A stretch of 64,000 nucleotides of DNA from Persephonella atlantica (GTDB taxonomy: Bacteria > Aquificota > Aquificia > Aquificales > Hydrogenothermaceae): NCBI RefSeq assembly GCF_016617615.1, contig NZ_JAACYA010000002.1, positions 744,001 through 808,000 of the forward strand, read 5' to 3'. The notes under the pieces are model-generated. The model did not search any database. It had not been told where the DNA came from and saw only the letters and a list, made by a program, of their open reading frames with translations. Position numbers and translations under genes: made by a program. Positions 26,949 through 35,451 of this stretch are shown piece by piece (position 1 is the stretch's first letter; every line of letters starts with the position of its first letter).

Positions 26949-27587
26949 ATGGAATACATAATACAGATTTTTCAGAAAGGGGGTCCCATCATGTACCCCC
27001 TGCTGTTTTTAGGCGTGCTTTCTGTTGCATTTATATTAGAGAGACTGTATTCCCTGTCGTTTAGAAAAACTTTCCCTGTCAAAAAGATAGAGGAGATATC
27101 CTTTTACATACAGGAAAACAGAATGGCAGAAGCTATCACAATAGCAAAAAACTCAGGCTCTGTGGCTACCAATCTGATAGCAGGAATACTTGAAGCATAC
27201 ATAAAAGGAAGAAAAACAGAAGAACAGTTAAAGGTAGCTGCAGAGGAAATAGCAAGAGCCGAAATACCAAAGTTAGAAGGATACGTCAATGCCATAGGGG
27301 CAATAGCAGCCATAGCTCCACTGCTTGGATTCCTTGGAACAGTGACAGGAATGATACAGGTATTTGAAGCACTATCTGTGGAAGGCCTGAGTAATCCTGA
27401 GGTTCTGTCTTCAGGTATATCTCAGGCACTGATAACAACAGCATTCGGTCTTTCTATAGCCATACCATCCCTTGCTGCTTACTGGTACTTCAAGTCAAAA
27501 CTATCATTTATCGTTTCACAGCTTGAAAATCTGGCTGTTGAACTGGTATATCAGCTACTGGAAAAGAAGGAAGAAGGTAATCAGTGA
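26949..27587 (+). CDS. ExbB/TolQ/MotA-family proton channel
   Basis: 212 residues with three membrane helices. The GGPIMYPLLFLGVLSVAFILERLY start and the IAPLLGFLGTVTGMIQVFEAL and GLSIAIPSLAAYWYF helices are diagnostic of ExbB/TolQ. It forms the pentameric channel that uses proton flow to drive a periplasmic partner. AAAGGAGGAAC precedes the ATG. It is coupled to the ExbD/TolR-like gene (4-base overlap) and preceded by the large TPR gene. Whether it is TonB- or Tol-type cannot be decided, as no tonB, tolA, tolB or pal is in the window. Confidence 0.9.
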   Translation: MEYIIQIFQKGGPIMYPLLFLGVLSVAFILERLYSLSFRKTFPVKKIEEISFYIQENRMAEAITIAKNSGSVATNLIAGILEAYIKGRKTEEQLKVAAEEIARAEIPKLEGYVNAIGAIAAIAPLLGFLGTVTGMIQVFEALSVEGLSNPEVLSSGISQALITTAFGLSIAIPSLAAYWYFKSKLSFIVSQLENLAVELVYQLLEKKEEGNQ

Positions 27588-27982
27588 TGAACTTCAAAAA
27601 GTACCTTCGTTCAGAAGACAGAGGGTTTGTGGTTGATATGACAGCCCTTGTTGATATAGCTTTTATTATTATATTATTCCTCGGCATTGTGAGCACACTT
27701 GCTCCCATATCATCTATAAATGTGGAACTGCCTAAGGCAAAAGCAGAAAAAACAACAGTTGAACCGCTGAAGATATTTGTTGATAAAGACGGAAACTACT
27801 ACATAGGTAGGAAAAAAGCTTCAGAAAAGGAGATAGGAGAATTTATAAAATCAAAAGGAGCAAAATCACTCGTTATTGTGGCAGATAGAAGAGTGATGTA
27901 CGGAAAAGTTGTCAGACTGATGGACATAGCAAAGGAAAACGGTGTTGAAGAGATAAACATAGCAACAAGGAGAGGTGATTAG
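27584..27982 (+). CDS. ExbD/TolR-family protein
   Basis: 132 residues: a short cytoplasmic N terminus, one membrane helix with the proton-carrying Asp (Asp24 in TALVDIAFIIILFLG) and a periplasmic domain (KIFVDKDGNYYIGRKKASEKE, then SLVIVADRRVMYGKVVRLMDIAKENGV). It is the motor partner of the ExbB-like protein upstream. Starts GTG 27584 and ATG 27587 are both possible. Confidence 0.9.
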   Translation: MMNFKKYLRSEDRGFVVDMTALVDIAFIIILFLGIVSTLAPISSINVELPKAKAEKTTVEPLKIFVDKDGNYYIGRKKASEKEIGEFIKSKGAKSLVIVADRRVMYGKVVRLMDIAKENGVEEINIATRRGD

Positions 27983-27984
27983 CA

Positions 27985-28491
27985 GTGACCGTAAAAGAGG
28001 AGATGGTCATTGCAGGTAAAATACATGGAACCCACGGTGTAAGGGGAGACCTGAAGATAGAAGTTTTTCCTCCAAACTTCAAACTTCCTCCTGTGATATA
28101 CATCAAAGACAAAAAAGGCAACTTCTTGCCCCTTGAAGTTGAAGCATATTCCAAGAAGAAAGGACTGATAAGATTCAAAGGGTATGATGATTTAGATAAA
28201 GCAAAAAAGATAAAACACAGATACTTTTATGTGGAGATATCAAAGCTACCTCAACTAGGAAAAGACACATTTTACGAATACCAGATCTTAGATGCAGACG
28301 TTATATACAACGGCAAAGTGATAGGAAAAGTAGTAAAGATTGACGACAGGCTTTCAACAGCGTATCTGATAATAAAGTGTACAGACGAAAAAACGAGGCA
28401 TCTACCATTTATAAAAGAGTTTGTAAAAGAGGTGGACATCGAAAACAAAAAGGTTTACATACAGCCTCCAGAAGGATGGTTTTCCCTTTAA
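27985..28491 (+). CDS. rimM: 16S rRNA processing protein RimM
   Basis: 168 residues; the N-terminal beta-barrel opens MVIAGKIHGTHGVRGDLKI and the C-terminal PRC-barrel carries DADVIYNGKVIGKVVKI and LPFIKEFVKEVDIEN. It helps mature the 30S head. The GTG at 27985 follows the exbD-like stop by 2 bases, with GGAGAGGTGA upstream. trmD and rplS, its common neighbours, are not here. Confidence 0.93.
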   Translation: MTVKEEMVIAGKIHGTHGVRGDLKIEVFPPNFKLPPVIYIKDKKGNFLPLEVEAYSKKKGLIRFKGYDDLDKAKKIKHRYFYVEISKLPQLGKDTFYEYQILDADVIYNGKVIGKVVKIDDRLSTAYLIIKCTDEKTRHLPFIKEFVKEVDIENKKVYIQPPEGWFSL

Positions 28492-28557
28492 AATGTTGAA
28501 AAATTTAAAAAATGAATAAATTATCACCGTAAATAAATTAAAAAGGAGGTACTGAAA

Positions 28558-29535
28558 ATTTTAAAATTAGAGGTTCAGATACCACAGGAGGCTTTCTGGA
28601 GCATAGTTGGAAGCAGAGATGAAAACATAAAGTACTTTGAAGAGATTTTTGGGATAGACATCTTTGCACGGGGAACAAGCCTTATTGCAGAAGGAGAAGA
28701 GGAATCTTTGGACAGATTTGAGGACTTTATGCACAAAGTGGCATCTTACTTTGAGGGAGGACATCACCTTTCACCACAGGATGTAAGAAATTTAGCTGTT
28801 GGATACAAAAACGAGACAGAGAAATCTGAAGAAAAAATCGTTGGAAATTATGAGACTATCCTATTTACCCACAGAAAAAAACCTATAATGGCAAAAACCC
28901 CTTCGCAGAAGATTTATATAGAAACTATAAAGAAAAATGACATAACATTTGGTGTTGGTCCAGCAGGAACAGGAAAAACCTATCTTGCTATGGCAATGGC
29001 TGTATCTTATCTGAAACAGCAGAAGGTAAACAGAATAATACTTACAAGACCTGCCGTGGAAGCAGGGGAAAAATTAGGATTTTTGCCGGGAACACTGACA
29101 GAAAAGGTTGACCCATATCTCAGACCCCTATACGATGCCCTTTACGAGATGGTTGACCCTGAAAAAATAAAAGATATGCTTGAGAAAAACATTATAGAGA
29201 TAGCTCCCCTTGCATTTATGAGGGGAAGAACCCTGAATGATGCCTTTATAATCCTTGACGAAGCCCAGAACACAACAAAAGAACAGATGAAGATGTTTCT
29301 TACAAGGATAGGGTTTGGTTCAAAGGCTGTTATAACAGGAGATATCACGCAGATAGACCTGCCTAAAGTATCCCAGTCTGGACTGATAGAGGCACTGAAG
29401 GTTTTGGAAGGGGTAAAAGGGATAGGAATATGCAGATTTTCAGAAAAAGATGTGGTAAGACACCCTGTAGTACAGAGGATTATCACAGCATACGACAGAT
29501 ACGAGAGGGAGAATGAACAAAATTCTGATAAGTAA
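28558..29535 (+). CDS. PhoH-like ATPase, apparently starting at ATT
   Basis: About 325 residues. An N-terminal KH-like region (LKLEVQIPQEAFWSIVGS, GIDIFARGTSLIAEGEEE) precedes a PhoH ATPase: FGVGPAGTGKTYLAMAMAV (Walker A) and FIILDEAQNTTKEQM (Walker B). The frame starts after AAAAGGAGG (28541-28549); the only codon at proper distance is ATT at 28558 (spacing 8). The first standard alternative, a TTG at 28708, would remove the conserved N terminus and has no ribosome site. It overlaps ybeY by 23 bases, the usual phoH-ybeY pair in RNA metabolism. Confidence 0.88.
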   Translation: MLKLEVQIPQEAFWSIVGSRDENIKYFEEIFGIDIFARGTSLIAEGEEESLDRFEDFMHKVASYFEGGHHLSPQDVRNLAVGYKNETEKSEEKIVGNYETILFTHRKKPIMAKTPSQKIYIETIKKNDITFGVGPAGTGKTYLAMAMAVSYLKQQKVNRIILTRPAVEAGEKLGFLPGTLTEKVDPYLRPLYDALYEMVDPEKIKDMLEKNIIEIAPLAFMRGRTLNDAFIILDEAQNTTKEQMKMFLTRIGFGSKAVITGDITQIDLPKVSQSGLIEALKVLEGVKGIGICRFSEKDVVRHPVVQRIITAYDRYERENEQNSDK

Positions 29536-29974
29536 GGATGTTTATGACAGACAGATAACAAAAAAGTTTATAAAAGAAACTGCCTCTAAAATACTGAAAG
29601 AGCTCAAGTTAGATGGTGTTGAGCTGAGTATAACACTAACGGACAACCAGACCATAAAAGAGTTAAACAGGAATTGGAGAAAAAAAGACAGACCTACTGA
29701 TGTTCTGTCTTTTCCTATTGACGAGAAACCTCCCGGATACAGATACAGAGTGTTAGGAGATGTTGTTATATCTCTACCCTATGCAAAAAAACAGGCAGAG
29801 GAGATAGGCATTCCTTACAAAGATGAGGTCGTCAGACTGCTTATCCATGGGATTTTACATCTTTTAGGATACGACCATGAGACCTGTCCTGCAGAGGCTA
29901 AAAAGATGTTTTCTTTGCAGGACAGGATTTTTGAGAAAATCACTTCCAGCCGTACTCAACAGGAAGTTTCTTAG
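29513..29974 (+). CDS. ybeY: Endoribonuclease YbeY
   Basis: 153 residues with the metal site HGILHLLGYDHE. It is a single-strand RNA endonuclease acting in 16S rRNA 3' maturation and ribosome quality control. Other conserved parts are WRKKDRPTDVLSFP and LGDVVIS. It overlaps phoH at its start and the convergent rhodanese gene by 35 bases at its end. Confidence 0.95.
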   Translation: MNKILISKDVYDRQITKKFIKETASKILKELKLDGVELSITLTDNQTIKELNRNWRKKDRPTDVLSFPIDEKPPGYRYRVLGDVVISLPYAKKQAEEIGIPYKDEVVRLLIHGILHLLGYDHETCPAEAKKMFSLQDRIFEKITSSRTQQEVS

Positions 29975-30317
29975 ATTTCCACTCTAATATGCCACCTTTC
30001 AGGTTGTAAACCTTCTTTATACCCATCTGCTCTAAGATTCTGCTGGCACTTACACTTCTGTTTCCACTTCTGCAGTAAACAAGAACAGTCTTATCTCTCA
30101 AACCGGGCAGATATATGTACCTAAAAAGCTGAACAGGAATAAGGTTTGCCCCCTTTATATGCCCGTCCTTCTCATACTCTTCAGGGGTTCTGACGTCAAG
30201 AATTATTACATTACTTCCTTTCATCAGTTTCTTAAACTCTTCAGCAGAAACATCTGTAAATGCCACTGCCTTATAAGAGAAAAATATTAAAACAGACAGA
30301 AATATCAGCCTTTTCAT
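29940..30317 (-). CDS. Periplasmic single-domain rhodanese
   Basis: 125 residues: a signal peptide (MKRLIFLSVLIFFSYKAVA) then one rhodanese domain with ILDVRTPEEY and the active-site loop YCRSGNRS (Cys). It transfers sulfane sulfur in the periplasm; the thiosulfate or polysulfide source is unknown. It is last in a minus-strand run after mtaB, the thioredoxin-like, unknown and ankyrin genes. Its final 35 bases overlap ybeY on the other strand. Confidence 0.88.
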   Translation of the reverse strand: MKRLIFLSVLIFFSYKAVAFTDVSAEEFKKLMKGSNVIILDVRTPEEYEKDGHIKGANLIPVQLFRYIYLPGLRDKTVLVYCRSGNRSVSASRILEQMGIKKVYNLKGGILEWKSKKLPVEYGWK

Positions 30318-30325
30318 ATCTCCTC

Positions 30326-30805
30326 CTAAGACAGCATTTTTATCATCTTCTCGTCACTTAATTCTCTTGCCACATCTAAAGGTGTTTTACCAAAGCTGTT
30401 TTTTATATCAACAGATGCCCCTTTTTTCATCAGCTCATAAGCTATATCTGCAGAGCTTGCTATAACAGAAAGGTGTAAAGGTGTATTGCCTTCATTACTC
30501 TGTGCATTAGGGTCTGCACCATTATCAAGGAGAAGCTTTACTATGTCTGCATATCCCCTATCAACAGCAATGTGTAGAGGTGTTTCTCCAAAGGCTCCTT
30601 TTCCATTAGGGTCTGCTCCTTTTTCCAAAAGATATTTAACAAGCTCTGTATCTCCTTCCTTTACTGCAACATGCAGAGGAGTTCCCTCATACTCGTAGGA
30701 CCTGTTAAGGTCTACCCCCAATAAATCTACAAGTCTGTATATCTCGTCGTAATCTCCCTCCATTATTGCAGTGATGAGTTTTTTCAGCAGCCGGATATTT
30801 TTCAT
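30326..30805 (-). CDS. Ankyrin-repeat protein
   Basis: 159 residues made almost wholly of ankyrin repeats: YEGTPLHVAVKEGDTELVKYLLEKGADPN, FGETPLHIAVDRGYADIVKLLLDN and NEGNTPLHLSVIASSADIAYELMKKG, plus a partial first and last repeat (FGKTPLDVARELSDEKM). No signal peptide, so cytoplasmic. It is a protein-binding scaffold of unknown partner. GGAGGGG lies just upstream of its ATG. Confidence 0.88.
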   Translation of the reverse strand: MKNIRLLKKLITAIMEGDYDEIYRLVDLLGVDLNRSYEYEGTPLHVAVKEGDTELVKYLLEKGADPNGKGAFGETPLHIAVDRGYADIVKLLLDNGADPNAQSNEGNTPLHLSVIASSADIAYELMKKGASVDIKNSFGKTPLDVARELSDEKMIKMLS

Positions 30806-30841
30806 AACAACCCCTCCATTAGTATATGCTTATATTTTAAT

Positions 30842-31108
30842 TTATACAACTCTGCCAGAAATAACAGTTTTTTTAGAGCCGTTTTTATTTAAAACCTGTG
30901 CAACAGCATAAATCTCAACTTCTTCCTGAGACTCTTTTTCAACAGCCCTTATGGAGCTCACCTTCCCCACTCTCACAACAACAGGTCTGTCAGTGGGAAT
31001 GTATCCCTTCTCTTCAAACTTTTCCATCAGTATGTCTGTTGCTGTCTCTTCGTCGTAATCAGTAATATCTCCATCTATCACTACTGTTATCTGTTTTACC
31101 TGTTCCAT
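30842..31108 (-). CDS. Small acidic protein of unknown function
   Basis: 88 residues, no signal peptide or membrane helix, beta-rich and acidic (ITVVIDGDITDYDEETATDILMEKFEEKGY then VVVRVGKV). I do not recognise the family. It begins 1 base after the thioredoxin-like gene stop in the direction of transcription, with ribosome-site sequence inside that gene, so it is expressed with mtaB and its neighbours. Confidence 0.7.
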   Translation of the reverse strand: MEQVKQITVVIDGDITDYDEETATDILMEKFEEKGYIPTDRPVVVRVGKVSSIRAVEKESQEEVEIYAVAQVLNKNGSKKTVISGRVV

Positions 31109-31109
31109 A

Positions 31110-31673
31110 TTACTCTCCTATCATCTCTCTGATGTACTTCTCTATAATGCCGATGCTCTGGTAAATCCTTCTTTCAATGGTTTTTTCTTTTGCCACTTTT
31201 TCTGGAGGATATATCTCTTCTTCTGTTGATTCAGGCCTTGCGACTATATGGGTTATAAGACCTGCCCTGTCCACAAATATTATCAGGGGAACATCCACTT
31301 TCTGTATCTGGTAGTTTATTATTGCGTCCCTATAACCTAAATAAACAGGAAGTTTCAGTGGAAGCATCTTCTTCAGTTCTTTCACTTCTTCAGGATTTGA
31401 CCTGCTGAGTAAAACGGCCATAAAAACCACTCTGTCTTTATACTTCTCATAGAGGCTGTTCATCTGAGGCATAAACTTAAATGTTCCCGGCTGGTCTCCA
31501 ATGGCAAAAAATACAACAACAGCAGGTTTATGGTCTATCACCTGAGATGCTTTAACTTCTTTTCCTGTCTCATCCCTTGACGTAAAATCCAAAAACTCCT
31601 TACCCACTACTGAGCTGTCAAAGGCAAAGCTCTGAGAAAAAATCAAAAACAGTGCTATAAGTATTTTTTTCAT
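31110..31673 (-). CDS. Exported thioredoxin-fold protein lacking catalytic cysteines
   Basis: 187 residues with a signal peptide (MKKILIALFLIFSQSFA) and an AhpC/TSA-Redoxin-like fold: GKEFLDFTSRDETGKEVKASQV, AVVVFFAIGDQPGTFKFMPQMNSLYEKYKDRV and a cis-Pro-like DVPLIIFVD. At the active-site position, where relatives have WCxxC, the sequence is GDQPGTF; the whole protein contains no cysteine. It therefore cannot be a thiol oxidoreductase and may bind a partner or chaperone in the periplasm. It overlaps mtaB by 4 bases. Confidence 0.8.
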   Translation of the reverse strand: MKKILIALFLIFSQSFAFDSSVVGKEFLDFTSRDETGKEVKASQVIDHKPAVVVFFAIGDQPGTFKFMPQMNSLYEKYKDRVVFMAVLLSRSNPEEVKELKKMLPLKLPVYLGYRDAIINYQIQKVDVPLIIFVDRAGLITHIVARPESTEEEIYPPEKVAKEKTIERRIYQSIGIIEKYIREMIGE

Positions 31674-32980
31674 CCTGCTATCTCCTTTCCTGTATTTTCC
31701 TCCCTTTCCTCACCAATCCCTGTCAGCTTTACTGTTGTTATACTGTTAACAGGCTTTTCAGAGCTAAACTTTATATGTATGTAATTTCCTGTAAGTCCTA
31801 TTTTTTCTCCTCCTTTCTCACCTATTATCAAAGCCTCTAACTCTTTACCTAAGTATCTTTTCCTGAAATTCAGGCTCTTTTTCTTGGATATCTCTCTCAT
31901 TATATAGGTTCTTCTCTTTTTCTCCTGAGGATGGACAGGGTCTCCAAATTTTGTCGCTGATGTTCCTTCCCTTTTAGAGTAAGTAAACACATGCATATAA
32001 GCAAAAGGGATACTTTCAACAAATCTTCTGCTGTTTTCAAAAGCCTTCTCATCTTCTGTTGGAAATCCTGTTATTATGTCTGTTCCTATGGCTGTTTCTG
32101 GTCTTCTTTTTATTATTTCTGTAACAACTTTTTCATACTGGAATGTTGTATAATCTCTCTTCATATCTTTCAGAACATTATCATCTCCAGACTGGAGAGA
32201 AAGATGAAAATGGGGAGCTATCTTTTCCTCTGAAGTTATCAGACCAAGGAGCCTGTCATCTATCTCATTTATTCCCATTGAAGAGAGCCTTATCCTGTAA
32301 AGCCCCTTTATCTTTATCAGCTCCTTAAGCAGGTCATAAAGGTATCCTTCCCTGTGGTCGTAACCAAACTGGGAAAGCTGAGTTCCGGTCAGAACAATCT
32401 CCTTAAATCCTCTGTCCACCAATACTTTTACCTGCTGGACAATCTGACTAATCGGTGCACTTCTTACTTTTCCTCTGGCAAAGGGGATAATACAGAATGA
32501 GCAGAAGCTGTTGCACCCTTCCTGAACCTTCAGTATAGGTCTTGCTCCTTCGTAAAAAGTGCTGATAAAGAATGTCTCAAACTGGGATTTTCTGAATATG
32601 TTGTCTAAAAATACTTTATCTTCTCTTTTTTCATTAATGTACTGCTCAACAATCTCCAAAACTGCCGTTTTGTGGGAGTTTCCAATAACAAGGTCAACCT
32701 CTTCCATCTGAGAAAGCTGCTCAGGGGAGACCTGAGCATAACATCCTGTTGCCACGACAACCGCATCAGGATTTTTCCTTTTTGCCTGTCTCAATGTTTT
32801 CCTTGAGGTTCTGTCTGCATCATTTGTTACTGTACATGTATTCACAATATAAATGTCTGCAACATCAGAAAAATCAGACAGAGTATAACCTCTGTTTTCA
32901 AACTGCTCCTCCATAGCAGAGGTCTCAAAATGGTTCATCCGACATCCTAAAGTGGAAAATGCAACCTTTAACTTTTTCAT
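31670..32980 (-). CDS. mtaB: tRNA t6A37 methylthiotransferase
   Basis: 436 residues of the methylthiotransferase radical-SAM family: an N-terminal UPF0004 domain with three cysteines (TLGCRMN, NTCTVT, GCYAQ), a radical-SAM CNSFCSFCIIP and a C-terminal TRAM-like domain. The TLGCRMN start and overall pattern favour MtaB over MiaB or RimO. It adds the ms2 group to t6A37 of tRNA-Lys. It heads the minus-strand run to the rhodanese gene. The 100 bases upstream hold the terminator of the porin gene. Confidence 0.92.
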   Translation of the reverse strand: MKKLKVAFSTLGCRMNHFETSAMEEQFENRGYTLSDFSDVADIYIVNTCTVTNDADRTSRKTLRQAKRKNPDAVVVATGCYAQVSPEQLSQMEEVDLVIGNSHKTAVLEIVEQYINEKREDKVFLDNIFRKSQFETFFISTFYEGARPILKVQEGCNSFCSFCIIPFARGKVRSAPISQIVQQVKVLVDRGFKEIVLTGTQLSQFGYDHREGYLYDLLKELIKIKGLYRIRLSSMGINEIDDRLLGLITSEEKIAPHFHLSLQSGDDNVLKDMKRDYTTFQYEKVVTEIIKRRPETAIGTDIITGFPTEDEKAFENSRRFVESIPFAYMHVFTYSKREGTSATKFGDPVHPQEKKRRTYIMREISKKKSLNFRKRYLGKELEALIIGEKGGEKIGLTGNYIHIKFSSEKPVNSITTVKLTGIGEEREENTGKEIAG

Positions 32981-33027
32981 ACCGTATATTTTATACAGAT
33001 TTTATGAAATTCCAATGAAAAAAATCA

Positions 33028-33049
33028 GAAAAAAAGCCCCTTTCGGGGC
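33028..33049 (-). terminator. Rho-independent terminator of the porin gene
   Basis: Read on the minus strand, GCCCC (33049-33045), loop GAAA, GGGGC (33040-33036) is followed by a run of T. It ends the 33082-34317 gene upstream of mtaB. Confidence 0.85.
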
Positions 33050-33081
33050 AGTGGCAGATAGGGGAGTAGGGAACAGGAGGT

Positions 33082-34317
33082 TTAGAAGATGAAACCAAGA
33101 CCAAGTTCAAATATGTCAGACTCGTTAAACTGTCTGTTGTCTCTAATCTGGTAATCGGCTTTCAGGATAACGTTAGGATGGGGCTTAAAGTTCAGACCAA
33201 CAGTCCATATGGTTTTGTCGTACTGACTGTTTTTTGTAAAACCTGCCGGCACTTTTTCCTGGGTGTTATACCGTTCGTATCTAACAAAGACAGGCAGTGA
33301 ATAGTCTTTATCGGAAAAGAAAGGGAATATGTCGTAAGCAACATTCAGATAATAACCGTAGACCTCCTTACCAACAGTTTTTCCTACTGCTGTAGATATC
33401 TTGTCTGCATCAGACAGATATCCTTTAACGTAGAGGGCTGAAATGTCTAAATTCTTATAAGAATACTTAAGGTGTCCGTCAATAAGGGTAACCGTTCCAT
33501 CAAATCCGTCTCCCTGCCCTGAATTTCCTGTATATCCTGAAACTCCAAACAGCAGTCCGTCAACTCCTGTATAATCAATCCTTCCAACAAATGCAAAGTC
33601 CTCTGCCAGTGCTTTCCCACCAGCCTGTCTTCCTCCTTTTACCCACTTACTGTCAGAAAATCCCTGATAGTAAAAGCCGTTTACTACACCAACCTGATAG
33701 TTCCATTTTTCCATATTACTGAATATCAGGACTCCGTTTTCATTCCATGTTGTTGGTATGATGTAGGTTTCCACTTCTGGTCTGTTAACAGAGTTAAAAA
33801 ATACAGGTTCGTGGAGAAGGTTTGTCAGTCCCACTGGTATCAGATAGCTTCCCAGTCTGATATTAAAGTAGTCATTAAACAGGAAGTCCATATAGGCAAA
33901 CTCTATCTTTACCTTTCCACCTCTTGATGTATCAGCTCCGTGCTCAAACTCTATTTCTGCATTAAGTATAATCCAGTCGTTAAACTTGTAACCTATGTAT
34001 GGGATAAATCTGTAAATGTCTGTTTTATCTTTTATGTTGGATTTTTCAAATCTCTGGTAAATAATCTCTCCATATCCTCCAATAGACAGTCCAGCAGGGG
34101 TGAAGTAAACCTTTGAGGCTGCATAGCCCATACCTGAAAACTGCTGCTGTCTGAGTTCTGGAATTTCGACCTGCTGTTTCAGATTTGCAAGCTCTTCTAT
34201 CAGCTGTTGATTCTGCTCCTCTAACTGCTTTAATCTGTTTTCTATCTCCTCCAATGATGCTCCCATAGAACTGGAAAATACTCCCAGTGTTATGGCAGAA
34301 AATAAAAGTTTTCTCAT
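33082..34317 (-). CDS. Outer-membrane porin with N-terminal coiled coil (OprP/O-like)
   Basis: 411 residues. A signal peptide (MRKLLFSAITLGVFSSSMGA) is followed by a coiled coil (LEEIENRLKQLEEQNQQLIEELANLKQQV) and a beta-barrel (GYGEIIYQRFE, RLGSYLIPVGL, NGFYYQGFSD) ending in the outer-membrane signature GLGFIF. It resembles phosphate-selective porins O/P, but substrate cannot be read. It is divergent from the FMN-binding gene; a Fur-like palindrome lies just upstream of its start, so metal-responsive expression is likely. Its own terminator follows. Confidence 0.85.
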   Translation of the reverse strand: MRKLLFSAITLGVFSSSMGASLEEIENRLKQLEEQNQQLIEELANLKQQVEIPELRQQQFSGMGYAASKVYFTPAGLSIGGYGEIIYQRFEKSNIKDKTDIYRFIPYIGYKFNDWIILNAEIEFEHGADTSRGGKVKIEFAYMDFLFNDYFNIRLGSYLIPVGLTNLLHEPVFFNSVNRPEVETYIIPTTWNENGVLIFSNMEKWNYQVGVVNGFYYQGFSDSKWVKGGRQAGGKALAEDFAFVGRIDYTGVDGLLFGVSGYTGNSGQGDGFDGTVTLIDGHLKYSYKNLDISALYVKGYLSDADKISTAVGKTVGKEVYGYYLNVAYDIFPFFSDKDYSLPVFVRYERYNTQEKVPAGFTKNSQYDKTIWTVGLNFKPHPNVILKADYQIRDNRQFNESDIFELGLGFIF

Positions 34318-34330
34318 CTTTCCCTCCTTG

Positions 34331-34349
34331 ATTGAGATTTGATTTCAAT
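34331..34349. promoter_or_regulatory. Fur-like palindrome, copy 1
   Basis: ATTGAGATTTGATTTCAAT is an inverted repeat of 7-base arms with one mismatch around 5 bases. It matches the perfect copy at 36816 in 14 of 19 positions. It lies 14 bases upstream of the porin start and about 100 bases before the FMN-binding gene, so it could control the porin, or both. Confidence 0.5.
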
Positions 34350-34450
34350 TAAAGTTAAAACAGAAAAACTTTAATTTTTATGACTTTTACAGAAATTTGT
34401 CATAAAAATTGCTCCCATTTTTTGTATTCTGATATAGAAGGAGGAAGATT

Positions 34451-34978
34451 ATGAAAGTATTGATTGTTTTTCTGCTTTTTTGGGGAGTTTCCTCTGCCGG
34501 ACTGCTTGTAAAACCTGAAACTGTGATAAAAGAGCTGTTCCCTGACCTTGAAGCACAGAAAAAAAGTTTTCTTTTAGGAAAAAAGGAAAGGGAGATAGTG
34601 CAAAAAAAATTCAGGACAAAGATAACTACATCTTTGTACACTGTTTATCTTATAAAAAACAAAGAAGGTAAAACTGTTGCTTACTCACTTCTGCATTCCC
34701 ACAGGGTAAGGACAAAAAAAGAGACAGTTCTGATAACAATGAATAGAGACTGTCAGGTATTGGACGTAGAAATTATAGCATTTTATGAACCTCCTGAATA
34801 CATTCCTCCTGAAAGGTGGTTAAAACTGTTTGGAAATCTCTCTCCTGAAAAACTCCCTTACATAAAAAGGAACATCCCCAACGTTACAGGTGCCACATTA
34901 TCTTCCCGGGTTATCACAGACTCTGTTCGTCAGGGAATAGGTATCTGTAAGTATTATCTGAGGGAAAAACTAAAATGA
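34451..34978 (+). CDS. Periplasmic FMN-binding (RnfG/NqrC-like) flavoprotein
   Basis: 175 residues with a signal peptide (MKVLIVFLLFWGVSSAG) and an FMN_bind domain ending in NVTGATLSSRVITDSVR. The (S/T)GAT motif is where ApbE attaches FMN, here probably Thr149. It carries electrons outside the cytoplasmic membrane. It is followed by two coupled membrane-protein genes, and ApbE is encoded convergently at the end of the operon, so the set looks like a self-contained flavin-based extracytosolic electron-transfer module. AAGGAGG precedes the ATG. Confidence 0.85.
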   Translation: MKVLIVFLLFWGVSSAGLLVKPETVIKELFPDLEAQKKSFLLGKKEREIVQKKFRTKITTSLYTVYLIKNKEGKTVAYSLLHSHRVRTKKETVLITMNRDCQVLDVEIIAFYEPPEYIPPERWLKLFGNLSPEKLPYIKRNIPNVTGATLSSRVITDSVRQGIGICKYYLREKLK

Positions 34979-35451
34979 GATACGTGGTTCAGCACAGGAA
35001 AGCTTCATACATAAAATTTCTGGTTGTTATGCTGTCTATCTTTGTTCAGGGGTTTTTAACTCTTTTTGTAGTAAACAAACTGCTTTCTGGAGAGTTTTTC
35101 CCTGAAGATATCAAAAACTTAGTGGCAGGAAATCCTGATATTTTTTTAGAAGGAATAGAGACAGGACAGATAGTGGAAAAGGTTCATATTGAGCTTTTTC
35201 TGCTGTCTGTTGTCTTTCTCACTGTGTTTTCAATAAACCTGAGATTAAACATCAAAGACAGCCACAAAATAACCCTGTCCATCTTTTCCTTTTTAAACAT
35301 ATGGGTTTATGTGCTGTCTTTCTTCCTGATAAAACTTTATCCTGCTGTGTTTTCTAACATTTATACTATCAGCTTATCTTTACTGCTTACTGTTATTTCT
35401 GCTGTTAATCTTATGAACATCATATTTTTCACGGCAGGGAAGATAAAATGA
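34975..35451 (+). CDS. Four-helix membrane protein, partner of flavoprotein (paralogue 1)
   Basis: 158 residues with four membrane helices. It contains AGNPDIFLEGIETGQIVEKVHIELFLLS and a following helix; the protein after it carries an equivalent HGNPEMFIQ...LLEIHLPHF pattern, so the two are diverged paralogues. The conserved His before helix 2 could be a heme or quinone ligand (inference). It overlaps the FMN-binding gene by 4 bases and the next by 4, so all three are translationally coupled. Likely the membrane electron-input part of the flavin module. I recognise no named family. Confidence 0.75.
   Translation: MRYVVQHRKASYIKFLVVMLSIFVQGFLTLFVVNKLLSGEFFPEDIKNLVAGNPDIFLEGIETGQIVEKVHIELFLLSVVFLTVFSINLRLNIKDSHKITLSIFSFLNIWVYVLSFFLIKLYPAVFSNIYTISLSLLLTVISAVNLMNIIFFTAGKIK

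Noticed and set aside
28708-29535. PhoH starting at TTG 28708
   Set aside because: It would remove the KH-like N terminus and has no ribosome site, whereas AAAAGGAGG stands before the ATT at 28558.
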